A DNA stretch of 64,000 nt from an uncultured Paracoccaceae bacterium (GTDB taxonomy: Bacteria > Pseudomonadota > Alphaproteobacteria > Rhodobacterales > Rhodobacteraceae). Of this stretch, positions 9,938 through 19,901 are shown piece by piece. Under the pieces are notes generated by a model that did no database searches, was not told where the DNA came from, and was given only the letters and a program-made list of their open reading frames with translations. The translations under genes were made by a program, and so were the position numbers. Numbering within the stretch: position 1 is the first letter of the stretch; every line of letters begins with the position of its first letter. Location: assembly GCA_913043905.1 (NCBI GenBank), contig CAJWNQ010000001.1, positions 115,319 through 179,318 on the forward strand, in the 5' to 3' direction.

Positions 9938-11761
9938 TTAACCCTTAACTGATTTAGCATAACGTTTTCGCTCATTAGAATCTAAATAACGCTTACGCAT
10001 TCGAATTGCTTTTGGAGTAACCTCTACCAATTCATCATCATCTATGTATGCAATTGCTTCCTCTAAAGACAATGTAATGGGTGTTGTGAGGCGTACAGCT
10101 TCATCTGTTCCAGAAGCACGGACGTTAGTCAATTTTTTACCCTTCAACGGATTTACTTCTAAATCATTCTCACGGTTATGTTCAGCAAGGATCATACCAA
10201 CATAAACATCTTCTTGAGCACCAATAAAGAAACGCCCACGGTCTTCTAAATTAAAGATAGCATAAGAAACAGATAAACCATTTTCCATAGAGATCAAAAC
10301 TCCAGAACGGCGCCCTGGCATTGGACCTTTATACGGCGCCCAGTCATGGAATACACGGTTTAGAACTCCAGTTCCCCGTGTGTCTGTCAAAAATTCCCCA
10401 TGATAGCCAATTAAGCCACGTGCAGGCACATGAGCAACGATACGTGTTTTACCAGCTCCAGCCTGCTTCATCTCTACAAGCTCACCTTTGCGAGCACCTG
10501 TTATTTTTTCTATAACTGCTCCAGCATATTCATCATCAACATCGATAGTTGCCTCTTCGATAGGCTCCAATCTTTTACCATCTACGTGCTTAAACAATAC
10601 TTGAGGGCGAGAAATCGAGAGTTCAAAACCTTCACGGCGCATATTTTCAATTAAAACACCCATCTGCAATTCTCCACGGCCAGCGACTTCAAACGCTTCC
10701 CCACCAGGTGTGTCACTTACTTTGATGGCTACATTCGACTCTGCTTCCTTCATCAGGCGGTCACGAATGACGCGTGACTGTACCTTTTTGCCATCACGTC
10801 CAGCCAATGGACTGTCGTTAATACCAAATGTAACCGTAATGGTTGGTGGGTCAATTGGTTGAGCAGGAATGGCTTCAGTAATTGTAAGGTCAGATAATGT
10901 ATCAGCAACAGTAGCTTTGCTCATACCAGAAATAGATACAATATCTCCAGCTTCGGCTTCGTCTATTCCAGTCTGTGACAGACCACGGAATGCCATTATT
11001 TTTGTCACACGAAAGCTTTCAATCAATTCACCTTCACTCGTCATGGATTTAATTGTTTCACCAGCTTTTAATCGACCAGTTTCTACACGACCTGTTAACA
11101 GGCGTCCCAAAAATGGATCGCCACCTAAAGTTGTAGCTAACATGGAAAACTTCTCATCACGCCGACTAATCTGAGCAGGTGCTGGAACATGGTGTAATAT
11201 TAAATCAAACAATGCCGATAAATCTTTTCGCGGTCCATCTAATTCCATATCCGCCCATCCAGAACGTCCCGATGCATACATATTTGGAAAGTCTAACTGT
11301 TCGTCAGAAGCTTCTAAGTTTGCAAATAAATCAAAACATTCATCCAAAGCTCGATCAGGTTCACCATCAGGCTTGTCCACTTTGTTTACAACTACAATCG
11401 GGCGAAGGCCTAGCGCCAATGCCTTAGATGTAACAAATTTAGTTTGTGGCATCGGACCCTCAGCCGCATCAACCAGTAAGACAACACCATCGACCATTGA
11501 CAAAATACGCTCTACTTCTCCACCAAAATCAGCGTGCCCTGGAGTGTCCACAATATTAATACGTGTTCCCTTCCATACAACTGAGGTCGGTTTAGCAAAA
11601 ATAGTAATACCACGCTCACGCTCCAGATCATTACTATCCATAGCACGCTCTGTCGTAGTTTCATTGTCGCGGTAAATACCCGATTGTTTTAAAAGTTCAT
11701 CAACCAAAGTAGTTTTGCCGTGGTCGACGTGTGCAATAATAGCAATATTTCTCATATCCAT
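9938..11761 (-). CDS. typA: Translational GTPase TypA/BipA
   Basis: NIAIIAHVDHGKTTLVDELLKQSG, DTPGHADFGGEVERIL, NKVDKPD. Confidence 0.97.
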   Translation of the reverse strand: MDMRNIAIIAHVDHGKTTLVDELLKQSGIYRDNETTTERAMDSNDLERERGITIFAKPTSVVWKGTRINIVDTPGHADFGGEVERILSMVDGVVLLVDAAEGPMPQTKFVTSKALALGLRPIVVVNKVDKPDGEPDRALDECFDLFANLEASDEQLDFPNMYASGRSGWADMELDGPRKDLSALFDLILHHVPAPAQISRRDEKFSMLATTLGGDPFLGRLLTGRVETGRLKAGETIKSMTSEGELIESFRVTKIMAFRGLSQTGIDEAEAGDIVSISGMSKATVADTLSDLTITEAIPAQPIDPPTITVTFGINDSPLAGRDGKKVQSRVIRDRLMKEAESNVAIKVSDTPGGEAFEVAGRGELQMGVLIENMRREGFELSISRPQVLFKHVDGKRLEPIEEATIDVDDEYAGAVIEKITGARKGELVEMKQAGAGKTRIVAHVPARGLIGYHGEFLTDTRGTGVLNRVFHDWAPYKGPMPGRRSGVLISMENGLSVSYAIFNLEDRGRFFIGAQEDVYVGMILAEHNRENDLEVNPLKGKKLTNVRASGTDEAVRLTTPITLSLEEAIAYIDDDELVEVTPKAIRMRKRYLDSNERKRYAKSVKG

Positions 11762-12052
11762 GATAGATGGCCTTGTGGGGGAAAGAATTATTGCGCGCTT
11801 TAGACTAGGATGCCCCCAAAGACCAGCATAAAAACCTATTTATAAATCAAATGCATAGTCTCAAGTTCTCAAATAAAAATTAATAAGTCCATAAACTGAT
11901 TTATTTTTATAATGCCATAATTATAATACTATTCTTTTGACATCACACAATTATTTAAAATTTGTGTGTTTTAACTTGAAATTTCCTTTACAAAAGCAGA
12001 TATATACAAATGAAAGCGCTTAATAGCGTTGTCACTAAACTAGGAGTATAAA

Positions 12053-12769
12053 ATGGCAGATTATCAAACAATTAATCGTGCAGACGTTAGTGCAATAAAT
12101 ATTGATGAAGGTCTTCGCGCCCACATGAATAGCGTTTATGGCATTATGGGTGTCGGCATGGCAACTACGGGTCTAGTTGCTTACTTTACAGGGCAAAATG
12201 ATGCACTTTTAGCAACCTTATTTACCGGCGGGATGCGTTGGGCAGTTATGTTTGCACCACTAATCATGGTATTTTTCTTAGGTAGCATGATAAATCGCTT
12301 ATCTATGAGTGCAGCACGTTTAGCATTTATAGCTTTTTCTGCATTAATGGGTTTATCAATCTCATGGATTTTTGCCGTATACACAGGCATTTCCATCACT
12401 CAAACCTTTTTCACTACAGCGATAGCATTTAGTGGTTTGTCTTTATACGGCTATACAACTAAGCGTGATATTTCAGGATGGGGAAGTTTTTTAATAATGG
12501 GCGTTATTGGCCTGATTGTTGCCTCAGTCCTAAATATTTGGATGGCATCATCCGCTATGACGTTTGCAATTTCAGTAATTGGTCTTTTAATTTTTGCTGG
12601 TTTAACAGCATACGATACACAAAAAATTAAAAATACATACATTGCTATGGCTTCTGCGGGTCAAACTGAATGGCTTGGAAAAGCTGCGATTATGGGTGCG
12701 CTAAGTCTATATTTAGACTTTTTAAACATGTTTATGTTTTTACTCCACTTCATGGGTGGTCGTGAATAA
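12053..12769 (+). CDS. Bax inhibitor-1/YccA family membrane protein
   Basis: YGIMGVGMATTGLVAYFTG; multi-TM; FAGLTAYDTQKIKNTY; GALSLYLDFLNMFMFLLHFMG. Confidence 0.93.
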   Translation: MADYQTINRADVSAINIDEGLRAHMNSVYGIMGVGMATTGLVAYFTGQNDALLATLFTGGMRWAVMFAPLIMVFFLGSMINRLSMSAARLAFIAFSALMGLSISWIFAVYTGISITQTFFTTAIAFSGLSLYGYTTKRDISGWGSFLIMGVIGLIVASVLNIWMASSAMTFAISVIGLLIFAGLTAYDTQKIKNTYIAMASAGQTEWLGKAAIMGALSLYLDFLNMFMFLLHFMGGRE

Positions 12770-12786
12770 AGTTGACTACTATTTAT

Positions 12787-12821
12787 TAAAAAAGCCAAGG
12801 CATTTGCCTTGGCTTTTTTAA
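12787..12821 (+). terminator. Intrinsic terminator
   Basis: AAAAAAGCCAAGGCATTTGCCTTGGCTTTTTT. Confidence 0.9.
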
Positions 12822-12932
12822 TTGCAATTCAAAGTAAAAAATTTTTACCCAGCATTAAAACTATAAATAGTTAAAGATTTTATATAAGATATTTTGAATA
12901 AAAAACTATGCCACCAAGCACAGTCTTTTTAA

Positions 12933-13100
12933 TTATTTAATCTTACCTTCTTTATATTCAACATGCTTGCGAACAACTGGATCATACTTTTTAACAACCA
13001 TTTTTTCAGTCATTGTACGTGCATTTTTTTTAGTCACATAGAAATGACCAGTGTCCGCAGTTGAGTTCAAACGGATCTTAATTGTGGTTGGCTTTGCCAT
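12933..13100 (-). CDS. rpmG: 50S ribosomal protein L33
   Basis: [55 protein letters not shown]; the start trims 9 aa from the ORF track. Confidence 0.97.
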   Translation of the reverse strand: MAKPTTIKIRLNSTADTGHFYVTKKNARTMTEKMVVKKYDPVVRKHVEYKEGKIK

Positions 13101-13228
13101 GAGACTTCTCCATACGGGTCGGGACATTCCCGATTAAACTTGAATTTGCGTTCTAACTGGATGGAGCTACGTGTCAAGTGTCAAACACTCACAAACCTTT
13201 ATTTTTTGCAATCTAGCAAATATTTTAT

Positions 13229-13681
13229 CTAGCTTACTGCTTTGTCTCGCAAAACAAACAGATCTCTAATTTTATCTGCTAATCGCATAGATTTCCCCTC
13301 ATCCAGATCGGCCATTACAATCCGCGTGTTGGCTCGAGCTCTAACAGTATCACCACAATGCACAGCATAGTCCAAATCAAAACTGGTATTACCCACTCTT
13401 GAACAGCGGATAACTGTTATGTACTCTTCACCTAAAAACATCGCCATATTATATTCAACACTTGCAGACCTTACGACCGGCATAGCCAGTGTCTTATCGG
13501 TAAAATCAAACCCAGATTCAGTTAAATAACACATCCGTAAATTTTCAAACCAAGCGTGATAGATTTTGTTATTTACATGATTATAGCTATCCAAATCACT
13601 GTAACGAACAAAATCGCTTAGCCCCATCACCCAATCCCCGCCTATTCCTGCAGCATTAATTTTTTCTTTATCTAAAATCAT
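13229..13681 (-). CDS. Acyl-CoA thioesterase (hotdog fold)
   Basis: [29 protein letters not shown]. Confidence 0.85.
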   Translation of the reverse strand: MILDKEKINAAGIGGDWVMGLSDFVRYSDLDSYNHVNNKIYHAWFENLRMCYLTESGFDFTDKTLAMPVVRSASVEYNMAMFLGEEYITVIRCSRVGNTSFDLDYAVHCGDTVRARANTRIVMADLDEGKSMRLADKIRDLFVLRDKAVS

Positions 13682-14739
13682 AATACACCACTATCAATAA
13701 TTTTTTGTGCTATTAAAATATAGGCTTCACCGTGCGGACTATCGGTAGCAGCTATTGGCGTGCCACCATCACCAGCCTCCCGAATATCTAATTCAAGAGG
13801 AATTTCACCTAAAAATGGTAATCCAAACTTATTTGCATCATCTCGAGCTCCACCATGACCAAAAATATGTGCCTCATGGCCACATTTAGGGCAATGATAG
13901 CTGGACATATTTTCAATCATTCCAAGCATCGGAACTTCAAGGCGATCAAACATATTCATAGCTTTTCGCGCATCTAATAATGCAACATCCTGAGGTGTGG
14001 AAACAATAATTGCACCCGTAACATCTGTTTTTTGCGATAAAGTCAGCTGTACATCACCAGTTCCTGGCGGTAAGTCAATCAAAAGAACATCGAGCTCCCC
14101 CCATTCAACTTGATTCAACATTTGCTGCAATGCACCCATTAACATGGGACCACGCCAAATAACTGCCTCATCTTCTTTTAACATTAATCCCAGCGACATC
14201 ATAGTCACGCCATGTGCTTGTAATGGAATTATTGTTTTACCATCAGGGCTTGCAGGGCGTTTACTTACACCCATCATTCTTGGTTGAGATGGCCCATGGA
14301 TGTCGGCATCTAGAAGGCCAACTTTTATACCAAGCTTTGCCAAAGCCACAGCCAAATTACTTGATACAGTTGATTTTCCAACGCCACCTTTGCCAGATCC
14401 AATTGCTATTACTCGTTTTACTCCAGGTATTGGAAGCTTATCTTCCTGCGGCTTAGCATGGCCACCAATCTTTAAATTTGGTGGCTGTTTTGGTGCAATA
14501 TGTGCAGTCATCATAACACTACATTTTTCAACACCAGTCATACGCAATATTAATGCTTCTGCACCTGATCGTACGGGTTCCATTCGTTCACCCAACTCCC
14601 CAGGAACTTCTAGAACAAAACGCACACTGTCACCTTCAATGGTAACCGCCCGCACCATATCAGCGTCAACAATATTAGTTCCATCTGGCAGCTGAACTCT
14701 CTTCAATTCTTCGACAATTGCTTCTACAGTGATAGACAT
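13678..14739 (-). CDS. Mrp/ApbC/NBP35 family iron-sulfur carrier ATPase
   Basis: [67 protein letters not shown]. Confidence 0.95.
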   Translation of the reverse strand: MSITVEAIVEELKRVQLPDGTNIVDADMVRAVTIEGDSVRFVLEVPGELGERMEPVRSGAEALILRMTGVEKCSVMMTAHIAPKQPPNLKIGGHAKPQEDKLPIPGVKRVIAIGSGKGGVGKSTVSSNLAVALAKLGIKVGLLDADIHGPSQPRMMGVSKRPASPDGKTIIPLQAHGVTMMSLGLMLKEDEAVIWRGPMLMGALQQMLNQVEWGELDVLLIDLPPGTGDVQLTLSQKTDVTGAIIVSTPQDVALLDARKAMNMFDRLEVPMLGMIENMSSYHCPKCGHEAHIFGHGGARDDANKFGLPFLGEIPLELDIREAGDGGTPIAATDSPHGEAYILIAQKIIDSGVL

Positions 14740-14832
14740 GTGGTATGCGTCCTTTTATGTGATGGAACTAACTTTAGTACTTTAACACTGAGGGCAAGTC
14801 CCCAACAGCAAGAAAGACACTTTTTGGAGATT

Positions 14833-15525
14833 TTGAACACAACATTGCAGTTAATAACTTCTGGTGATGCTACTTTATGGGGCATTGTGGCTTTGTCACT
14901 GCGTATTTCCTTATCTGCAACATTAATAGCAGCCGTATTAGCGATTCCATTAGGTACTGGTCTTGCAATGGGCCGCTTTGTAGGACGGCGTATTATTATA
15001 ATGCTATCATCATCTTTAATGGCACTCCCACCAGTAGTTGTTGGCCTTGCTATTTACCTGATTTTATCACGTGCAGGACCACTCGGAGAATATGGCCTTC
15101 TGTTTACACCAACAGCAATGATAATAGCCCAATCAGTCTTAATTTTTCCAATTATTTTAGCACTAACAACAGAAGCTGTTAATCCCCTAGAACAAACGTA
15201 TCGTCCTTTACTTCATAGCGTTAACGCGTCTCATTGGTTTAGACTGAAAACACTTATAATTGACGCACGGTTTGCAATATTTACAGCCTTATTAGCAGGT
15301 TTTGGGAGAGCAATTGCTGAAGTTGGCGCCGTAATTATCGTTGGTGGAAATATAGCTGGGCTAACAAGAGTTATGACAACTACGATTGCATTAGAAACAT
15401 CTAAAGGTAATTTGGAGTTAGCTTTAGCCCTTGGATTAATCCTGATATCTTTAGCAATAATAGTAAATACCATTATACATAGCTTAAAATCTATTGGCCA
15501 AAAATATCAACGGACATCACGATGA
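14833..15525 (+). CDS. tupB: Tungstate ABC transporter, permease
   Basis: SLRISLSATLIAAVLAIPLGTGLAMG...EVGAVIIVGGNIAGLTRVMTTTIALETSKGNLELALALG; TTG start at 14833 is likely, the upstream extension is probably spurious. Confidence 0.85.
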   Translation: MNTTLQLITSGDATLWGIVALSLRISLSATLIAAVLAIPLGTGLAMGRFVGRRIIIMLSSSLMALPPVVVGLAIYLILSRAGPLGEYGLLFTPTAMIIAQSVLIFPIILALTTEAVNPLEQTYRPLLHSVNASHWFRLKTLIIDARFAIFTALLAGFGRAIAEVGAVIIVGGNIAGLTRVMTTTIALETSKGNLELALALGLILISLAIIVNTIIHSLKSIGQKYQRTSR

Positions 15526-16220
15526 TTAATTTAAACTATAAATCTGTATCTTTTTCACAAAATGGAACAAATCTTTTAGGACCAATTGATCTTGAAATTA
15601 ACCTACGTGGCATCACAAATGTTTTGGGTTACAATGGAGCTGGTAAATCTTTATTTCTAGAGTTGTGTCACGCTTTGATCATGCCACAATCTGGTCAAAT
15701 AAGATGGGACGGCCAGCCTGCAAACACTACCAGAGACAGTCGTGGATATATATTTCAGCATCGCATCACCCTACGGCGATCTGTGAAAAACAATATAGCG
15801 CTTCCAATGCAAGCAGCCGGCTGGACTAAAAACATAATTAACAAGCGCCTAGATGAGCTCTTATATATGGCAAAGCTTACATCTAAAGCCAATGAACCTG
15901 CGTCCACTCTATCAGGCGGGGAGGCGCAGCGGATGGCTTTAGTGCGAGCTCTGGCAACCTACCCTAAACTTGTAATTATGGATGAGCCTACCTCTAGCTT
16001 AGATCCAAACGCCACTACTGAATTTGAAAAATTAATTAAAAAAATTGCCTCCTCTGGTGTAAAATTCCTCTGGGCAACCCACAACGTCACTCAAGCAAAA
16101 CAATTTGCAGATGATGTTATTTTTATTGCGAGTGGAAAAGTGGCTGAATATAGCCCCGCAGATATTTTTTTTATTGCCCCAAAAACATTAATAGCTCAAC
16201 AATATATTAAAGGCCTATAA
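15522..16220 (+). CDS. tupC: Tungstate ABC transporter, ATP-binding protein
   Basis: LGYNGAGKSLFLELC Walker A, LSGGEAQRMALVRALAT signature; overlaps tupB stop. Confidence 0.88.
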   Translation: MINLNYKSVSFSQNGTNLLGPIDLEINLRGITNVLGYNGAGKSLFLELCHALIMPQSGQIRWDGQPANTTRDSRGYIFQHRITLRRSVKNNIALPMQAAGWTKNIINKRLDELLYMAKLTSKANEPASTLSGGEAQRMALVRALATYPKLVIMDEPTSSLDPNATTEFEKLIKKIASSGVKFLWATHNVTQAKQFADDVIFIASGKVAEYSPADIFFIAPKTLIAQQYIKGL

Positions 16221-17045
16221 ATGAAGTTTCTAATTGGATTATTTTTGATCATTGCAACTACGATACATGCAAATGAACAAAAAATTATTTTATCTTCCAC
16301 GACTTCAACCCAAAACTCTGGTCTTTATGATCATATTTTACCAATATTTACAGCAGAAACTGGCATCAGCGTTAAAGTTGTAGCAGTTGGAACAGGGCAA
16401 GCAATTCGTATTGCAAAAAATGGTGATGCTGATGCTTTACTTGTACATCACCGACCATCTGAAGACGCATTTATTGAAGAGGATTACGGAACACAGCGCT
16501 TCGATGTCATGTATAATGATTTTGTATTAATAGGACCCAAAACAGATGGAATTATATTCAATAATCTTAATGAATTTTTTAACACAGCACAAATTAGCGG
16601 GTCACTAAATTTTGTTTCACGTGGTGATGATAGCGGTACTCACAAAAAAGAATTAGAATTATGGGGTTATTTTAATAAAATGCCACCTTTGGGAAAATGG
16701 TACCGCGAAATTGGATCAGGCATGGGAGCAGCTCTAAACATGGCCTCTGCAACAAACTCATACACTATAAGTGATCGAGGCACTTGGTTATCATTTGGCA
16801 ATAAAGGTGATTTAGTAATTAAGTGGGCTGGAGATTCAATAATGCAAAATCCATATGGCCTAATTTTGGTTAATCCAAAAAAATTTCCTCACACCCGCTA
16901 CAAGCAAGCACGTATTTTTGCTAATTGGATAACATCTCCAAAAGGTCAAAAGATAATTGGTGATTACCGGGTTGATGGAAAGCAATTATTTTGCCCAGAT
17001 TCTGATAAAGAAAAAAATAATCGCTTAGCATGCCCTGCACAATAA
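16221..17045 (+). CDS. tupA: Tungstate ABC transporter, substrate-binding protein
   Basis: Signal peptide then IILSSTTSTQNSGLYDHILPIFTAETGISVKVVAVGTGQAI...GDADALLVHH...SRGDDSGTHKKE. Confidence 0.92.
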   Translation: MKFLIGLFLIIATTIHANEQKIILSSTTSTQNSGLYDHILPIFTAETGISVKVVAVGTGQAIRIAKNGDADALLVHHRPSEDAFIEEDYGTQRFDVMYNDFVLIGPKTDGIIFNNLNEFFNTAQISGSLNFVSRGDDSGTHKKELELWGYFNKMPPLGKWYREIGSGMGAALNMASATNSYTISDRGTWLSFGNKGDLVIKWAGDSIMQNPYGLILVNPKKFPHTRYKQARIFANWITSPKGQKIIGDYRVDGKQLFCPDSDKEKNNRLACPAQ

Positions 17046-17058
17046 AAATTGATAAAAA

Positions 17059-17079
17059 GATATGCATTAAATGCATATC
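17059..17079. repeat. 21-bp palindrome GATATGCATT-A-AATGCATATC
   Basis: Perfect 10-bp arms, 1-nt centre, no T-tract; between tupA and the sRNA candidate. Confidence 0.7.
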
Positions 17080-17140
17080 GGCATTGCAGTATCAACACTT
17101 CTAAATATAAAATTATTTGCTATTCTAAATCTATGAGAAA

Positions 17141-17262
17141 CAAAACTCTGCGGTCATCTCCTCCCGGCCGTAAAATTTGATATGGGCTCCAATTCCTCCC
17201 TGTTTAGGGGCCTAAAAAAACGGTAATGCGCTTTCTCTTCCCTTGCGTGTTACCGTTTTTTA
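17141..17262 (+). ncRNA. Candidate trans-acting sRNA with three anti-SD-like hairpin loops (alpha-r14/NfeR1-like architecture)
   Basis: Hairpins 17149-17172 (loop AUCUCCUCCC), 17183-17214 (loop AAUUCCUCCCUGUUUA), 17220-17256 (loop CUUUCUCUUCCCUUG) followed by TTTTTTATTTTT. Confidence 0.7.
17218..17262 (+). terminator. Intrinsic terminator of the candidate sRNA
   Basis: ACGGTAATGCG-N15-CGTGTTACCGT then TTTTTATTTTT. Confidence 0.85.
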
Positions 17263-17343
17263 TTTTTAAAGATTGCTCCCCTTGAGACACATCATAAAAG
17301 CTGAAAGCAGAATTTTTTAGAAGTAAAAACTATAGTTTTCGTG

Positions 17344-19743
17344 TTAAAATGGCACATAATCCGCACGCGTTACAAAGCTAGCAACCACCTTCTTAGCCCC
17401 ACCCGCATCAAAAACTATTGATAGCTTATCACCTTCAATCCCAATAACTGTACCAATTCCAAACTTTCCATGAATTACACGATCCGTTATAGAATAGTTT
17501 TGCATAACTTTAGCATCAATAATAATTCCTTTAGGATTATTAGGTTGATGTAGCCCACGTTGGGAAGTGCGAGCTTGCATACGCTTCCAACCTGGCGAGT
17601 TATAAGCATCTGCTTTAGCCGCACGCGCAGGCAAGTCACTCTCAGTTGAAGCAAATGTACCACCACCGTATAAACCAGGAGGGGTTAATACATCGACATT
17701 TTCGTGAGGTAATTCATCAATAAATCTAGATGGCATTGAGGATTGCCACTGCCCATATACACGCCGATTTGCTGCAAAGGAAACCGTACAAATAGCTTCT
17801 GCTCGAGTAATGCCAACATAAGCCAGACGCCGCTCTTCCTCTAACCCATTTTGACCAGATTCATCCATGGACCGTTGAGATGGAAACAACCCATCTTCCC
17901 AACCAGGCAAAAATACATTAGGAAATTCTAGGCCTTTAGCCCCATGAAGTGTCATAATAGATACCTTCTGAGTTGCATCATCAGTATCGTTTTCCATGAT
18001 CAAACTAATATGTTCTAGAAATCCTTGTATATTTTCAAACCCTTCTAGTGCTTTTACAAGTTCTTTTAAATTCTCTAACCGACCAGGTGCTTCTGGAGTT
18101 TTATCATTTTGCCAGTGATCCGTATAACCACTTTCTTCCAATATTATTTGCGCTATTTCCACGTGATTTATAATGGGTGCAGCATCACCAAACTCTTCTA
18201 AAATATCTGCATCATCACGGAATACATTTAAACCATTTAACATCGAAGCCCAGCGGTCAATGCCAAGAATTAAGGTACTTAATGAATTTCGAGCTTTTGT
18301 AGATAGCCCTCCCTCAGCAACAATAATTCGTGCTCCATCTAATAAAGATATGCCATTTTTTCGTGCAATTGCATTTATCGTCTGTTGCGCTTTATCACCA
18401 ATTCCACGTTTTGGTGTATTTATAATACGTTCAAATGCTAAGCTATCATCAGGACTTACAACTACACGAAAATAAGCCATAGCATCACGAATTTCTAAAC
18501 GCTCATAAAACCTTGGGCCTCCAATGACACGATACGGCAACCCAATAGTAAGAAATCTATCTTCAAATGCACGCATCTGATGCGATGCACGTACTAAAAT
18601 TGCCATACTTTCTAAGCAAATAGGATCTAGGCCACGTGTTCCACGCTGATAGCTTTCAATTTCTTCGCCGATCCAACGAGCTTCTTCTTCTCCATCCCAA
18701 TGACCAATTAGTCTTACTTTTTCTCCATCTTTACGCGCAGTCCACAATGTCTTGCCAAGACGATCTTTATTACCGGCAATTACACCAGAAGCAGCCGCTA
18801 AAATATGTGGAGTAGATCTATAATTTTGCTCTAGGCGAATAACTTTAGCACCCTCAAAATCTCTTTCAAATCGTAAGATATTGCCAACTTCTGCACCGCG
18901 CCACCCATAGATGGATTGGTCGTCATCTCCAACACAGCATATGTTGTGATGCTTGGCAGCCAGCAATCGCAACCACATGTATTGCGCAACGTTGGTATCT
19001 TGATATTCATCTACTAGTATATATTTAAACCAGCGTTGATATTTATCTAAAACATCTTCATTTGTTTGAAAAATATTTACGACATGTAATAATAAATCCC
19101 CAAAGTCAGCGGCATTAAGCGTTTTTAAACGATTTTGATATTGCGCATAAAACTCAGAGCCTCGGCCATTAAAACTATCTTCTCCTGCCGGTATTCGATC
19201 AGGTGTCCATGCTCTATTTTTCCAAGTATCAATAAGCCCCAAAAGTAACCTAGGTGGCCAACGCTTTTCATCAATATTTTCTGCTCGCAGTAATTGCTTT
19301 AAAAGTCGCAATTGATCATCTGTATCTAAAATTGTGAAATTTGACTTTAAACCTACGAGTTCTGCATGTCTGCGTAAAATTTTAACACACAGAGAATGGA
19401 AAGTTCCTAACCAAGGCATTCCCTCAACCATCTCACCCAACATTGAACCAACACGCAACTTCATTTCGCGGGCAGCTTTATTTGTGAACGTCACCGCAAG
19501 AATTTCATTAGGGCGTGCACGATTCATATTCATTAAATGGACAATACGGGTCGTCAAAGCTTTAGTCTTCCCAGTACCAGCTCCCGCTAACATCAGAACA
19601 GGGCCATCCATTACTTCAACAGCAGCGCGCTGTGATGCATTTAGCCCATCCATATATGGCGTAGCACGCACCCCCATTGCGCGTTGTGACAATGGCACAT
19701 TAGAAGCCATTTCCATGGCTTGATCTTCTTCCCAGTTGGTCAT
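17344..19743 (-). CDS. uvrD: ATP-dependent DNA helicase UvrD/PcrA
   Basis: LNASQRAAVEVMDGPVLMLAGAGTGKTKALTTRI, VDEYQDTN, GDDDQSIYGWRGA, LEQNYRST. Confidence 0.95.
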   Translation of the reverse strand: MTNWEEDQAMEMASNVPLSQRAMGVRATPYMDGLNASQRAAVEVMDGPVLMLAGAGTGKTKALTTRIVHLMNMNRARPNEILAVTFTNKAAREMKLRVGSMLGEMVEGMPWLGTFHSLCVKILRRHAELVGLKSNFTILDTDDQLRLLKQLLRAENIDEKRWPPRLLLGLIDTWKNRAWTPDRIPAGEDSFNGRGSEFYAQYQNRLKTLNAADFGDLLLHVVNIFQTNEDVLDKYQRWFKYILVDEYQDTNVAQYMWLRLLAAKHHNICCVGDDDQSIYGWRGAEVGNILRFERDFEGAKVIRLEQNYRSTPHILAAASGVIAGNKDRLGKTLWTARKDGEKVRLIGHWDGEEEARWIGEEIESYQRGTRGLDPICLESMAILVRASHQMRAFEDRFLTIGLPYRVIGGPRFYERLEIRDAMAYFRVVVSPDDSLAFERIINTPKRGIGDKAQQTINAIARKNGISLLDGARIIVAEGGLSTKARNSLSTLILGIDRWASMLNGLNVFRDDADILEEFGDAAPIINHVEIAQIILEESGYTDHWQNDKTPEAPGRLENLKELVKALEGFENIQGFLEHISLIMENDTDDATQKVSIMTLHGAKGLEFPNVFLPGWEDGLFPSQRSMDESGQNGLEEERRLAYVGITRAEAICTVSFAANRRVYGQWQSSMPSRFIDELPHENVDVLTPPGLYGGGTFASTESDLPARAAKADAYNSPGWKRMQARTSQRGLHQPNNPKGIIIDAKVMQNYSITDRVIHGKFGIGTVIGIEGDKLSIVFDAGGAKKVVASFVTRADYVPF

Positions 19744-19901
19744 TTGATTACTCTAACTGTTTAGGCGGCAATGGGAAAGTATGTTCTTTGATTGTTCTTT
19801 TATTTTTTAACTATCCAAATCCCACAAACAAGGTTTCTAATAAAGCGAAACTTGCATACATTAGCTTGCAGAGATGACACCACAACATTAGAGTATTATC
19901 T

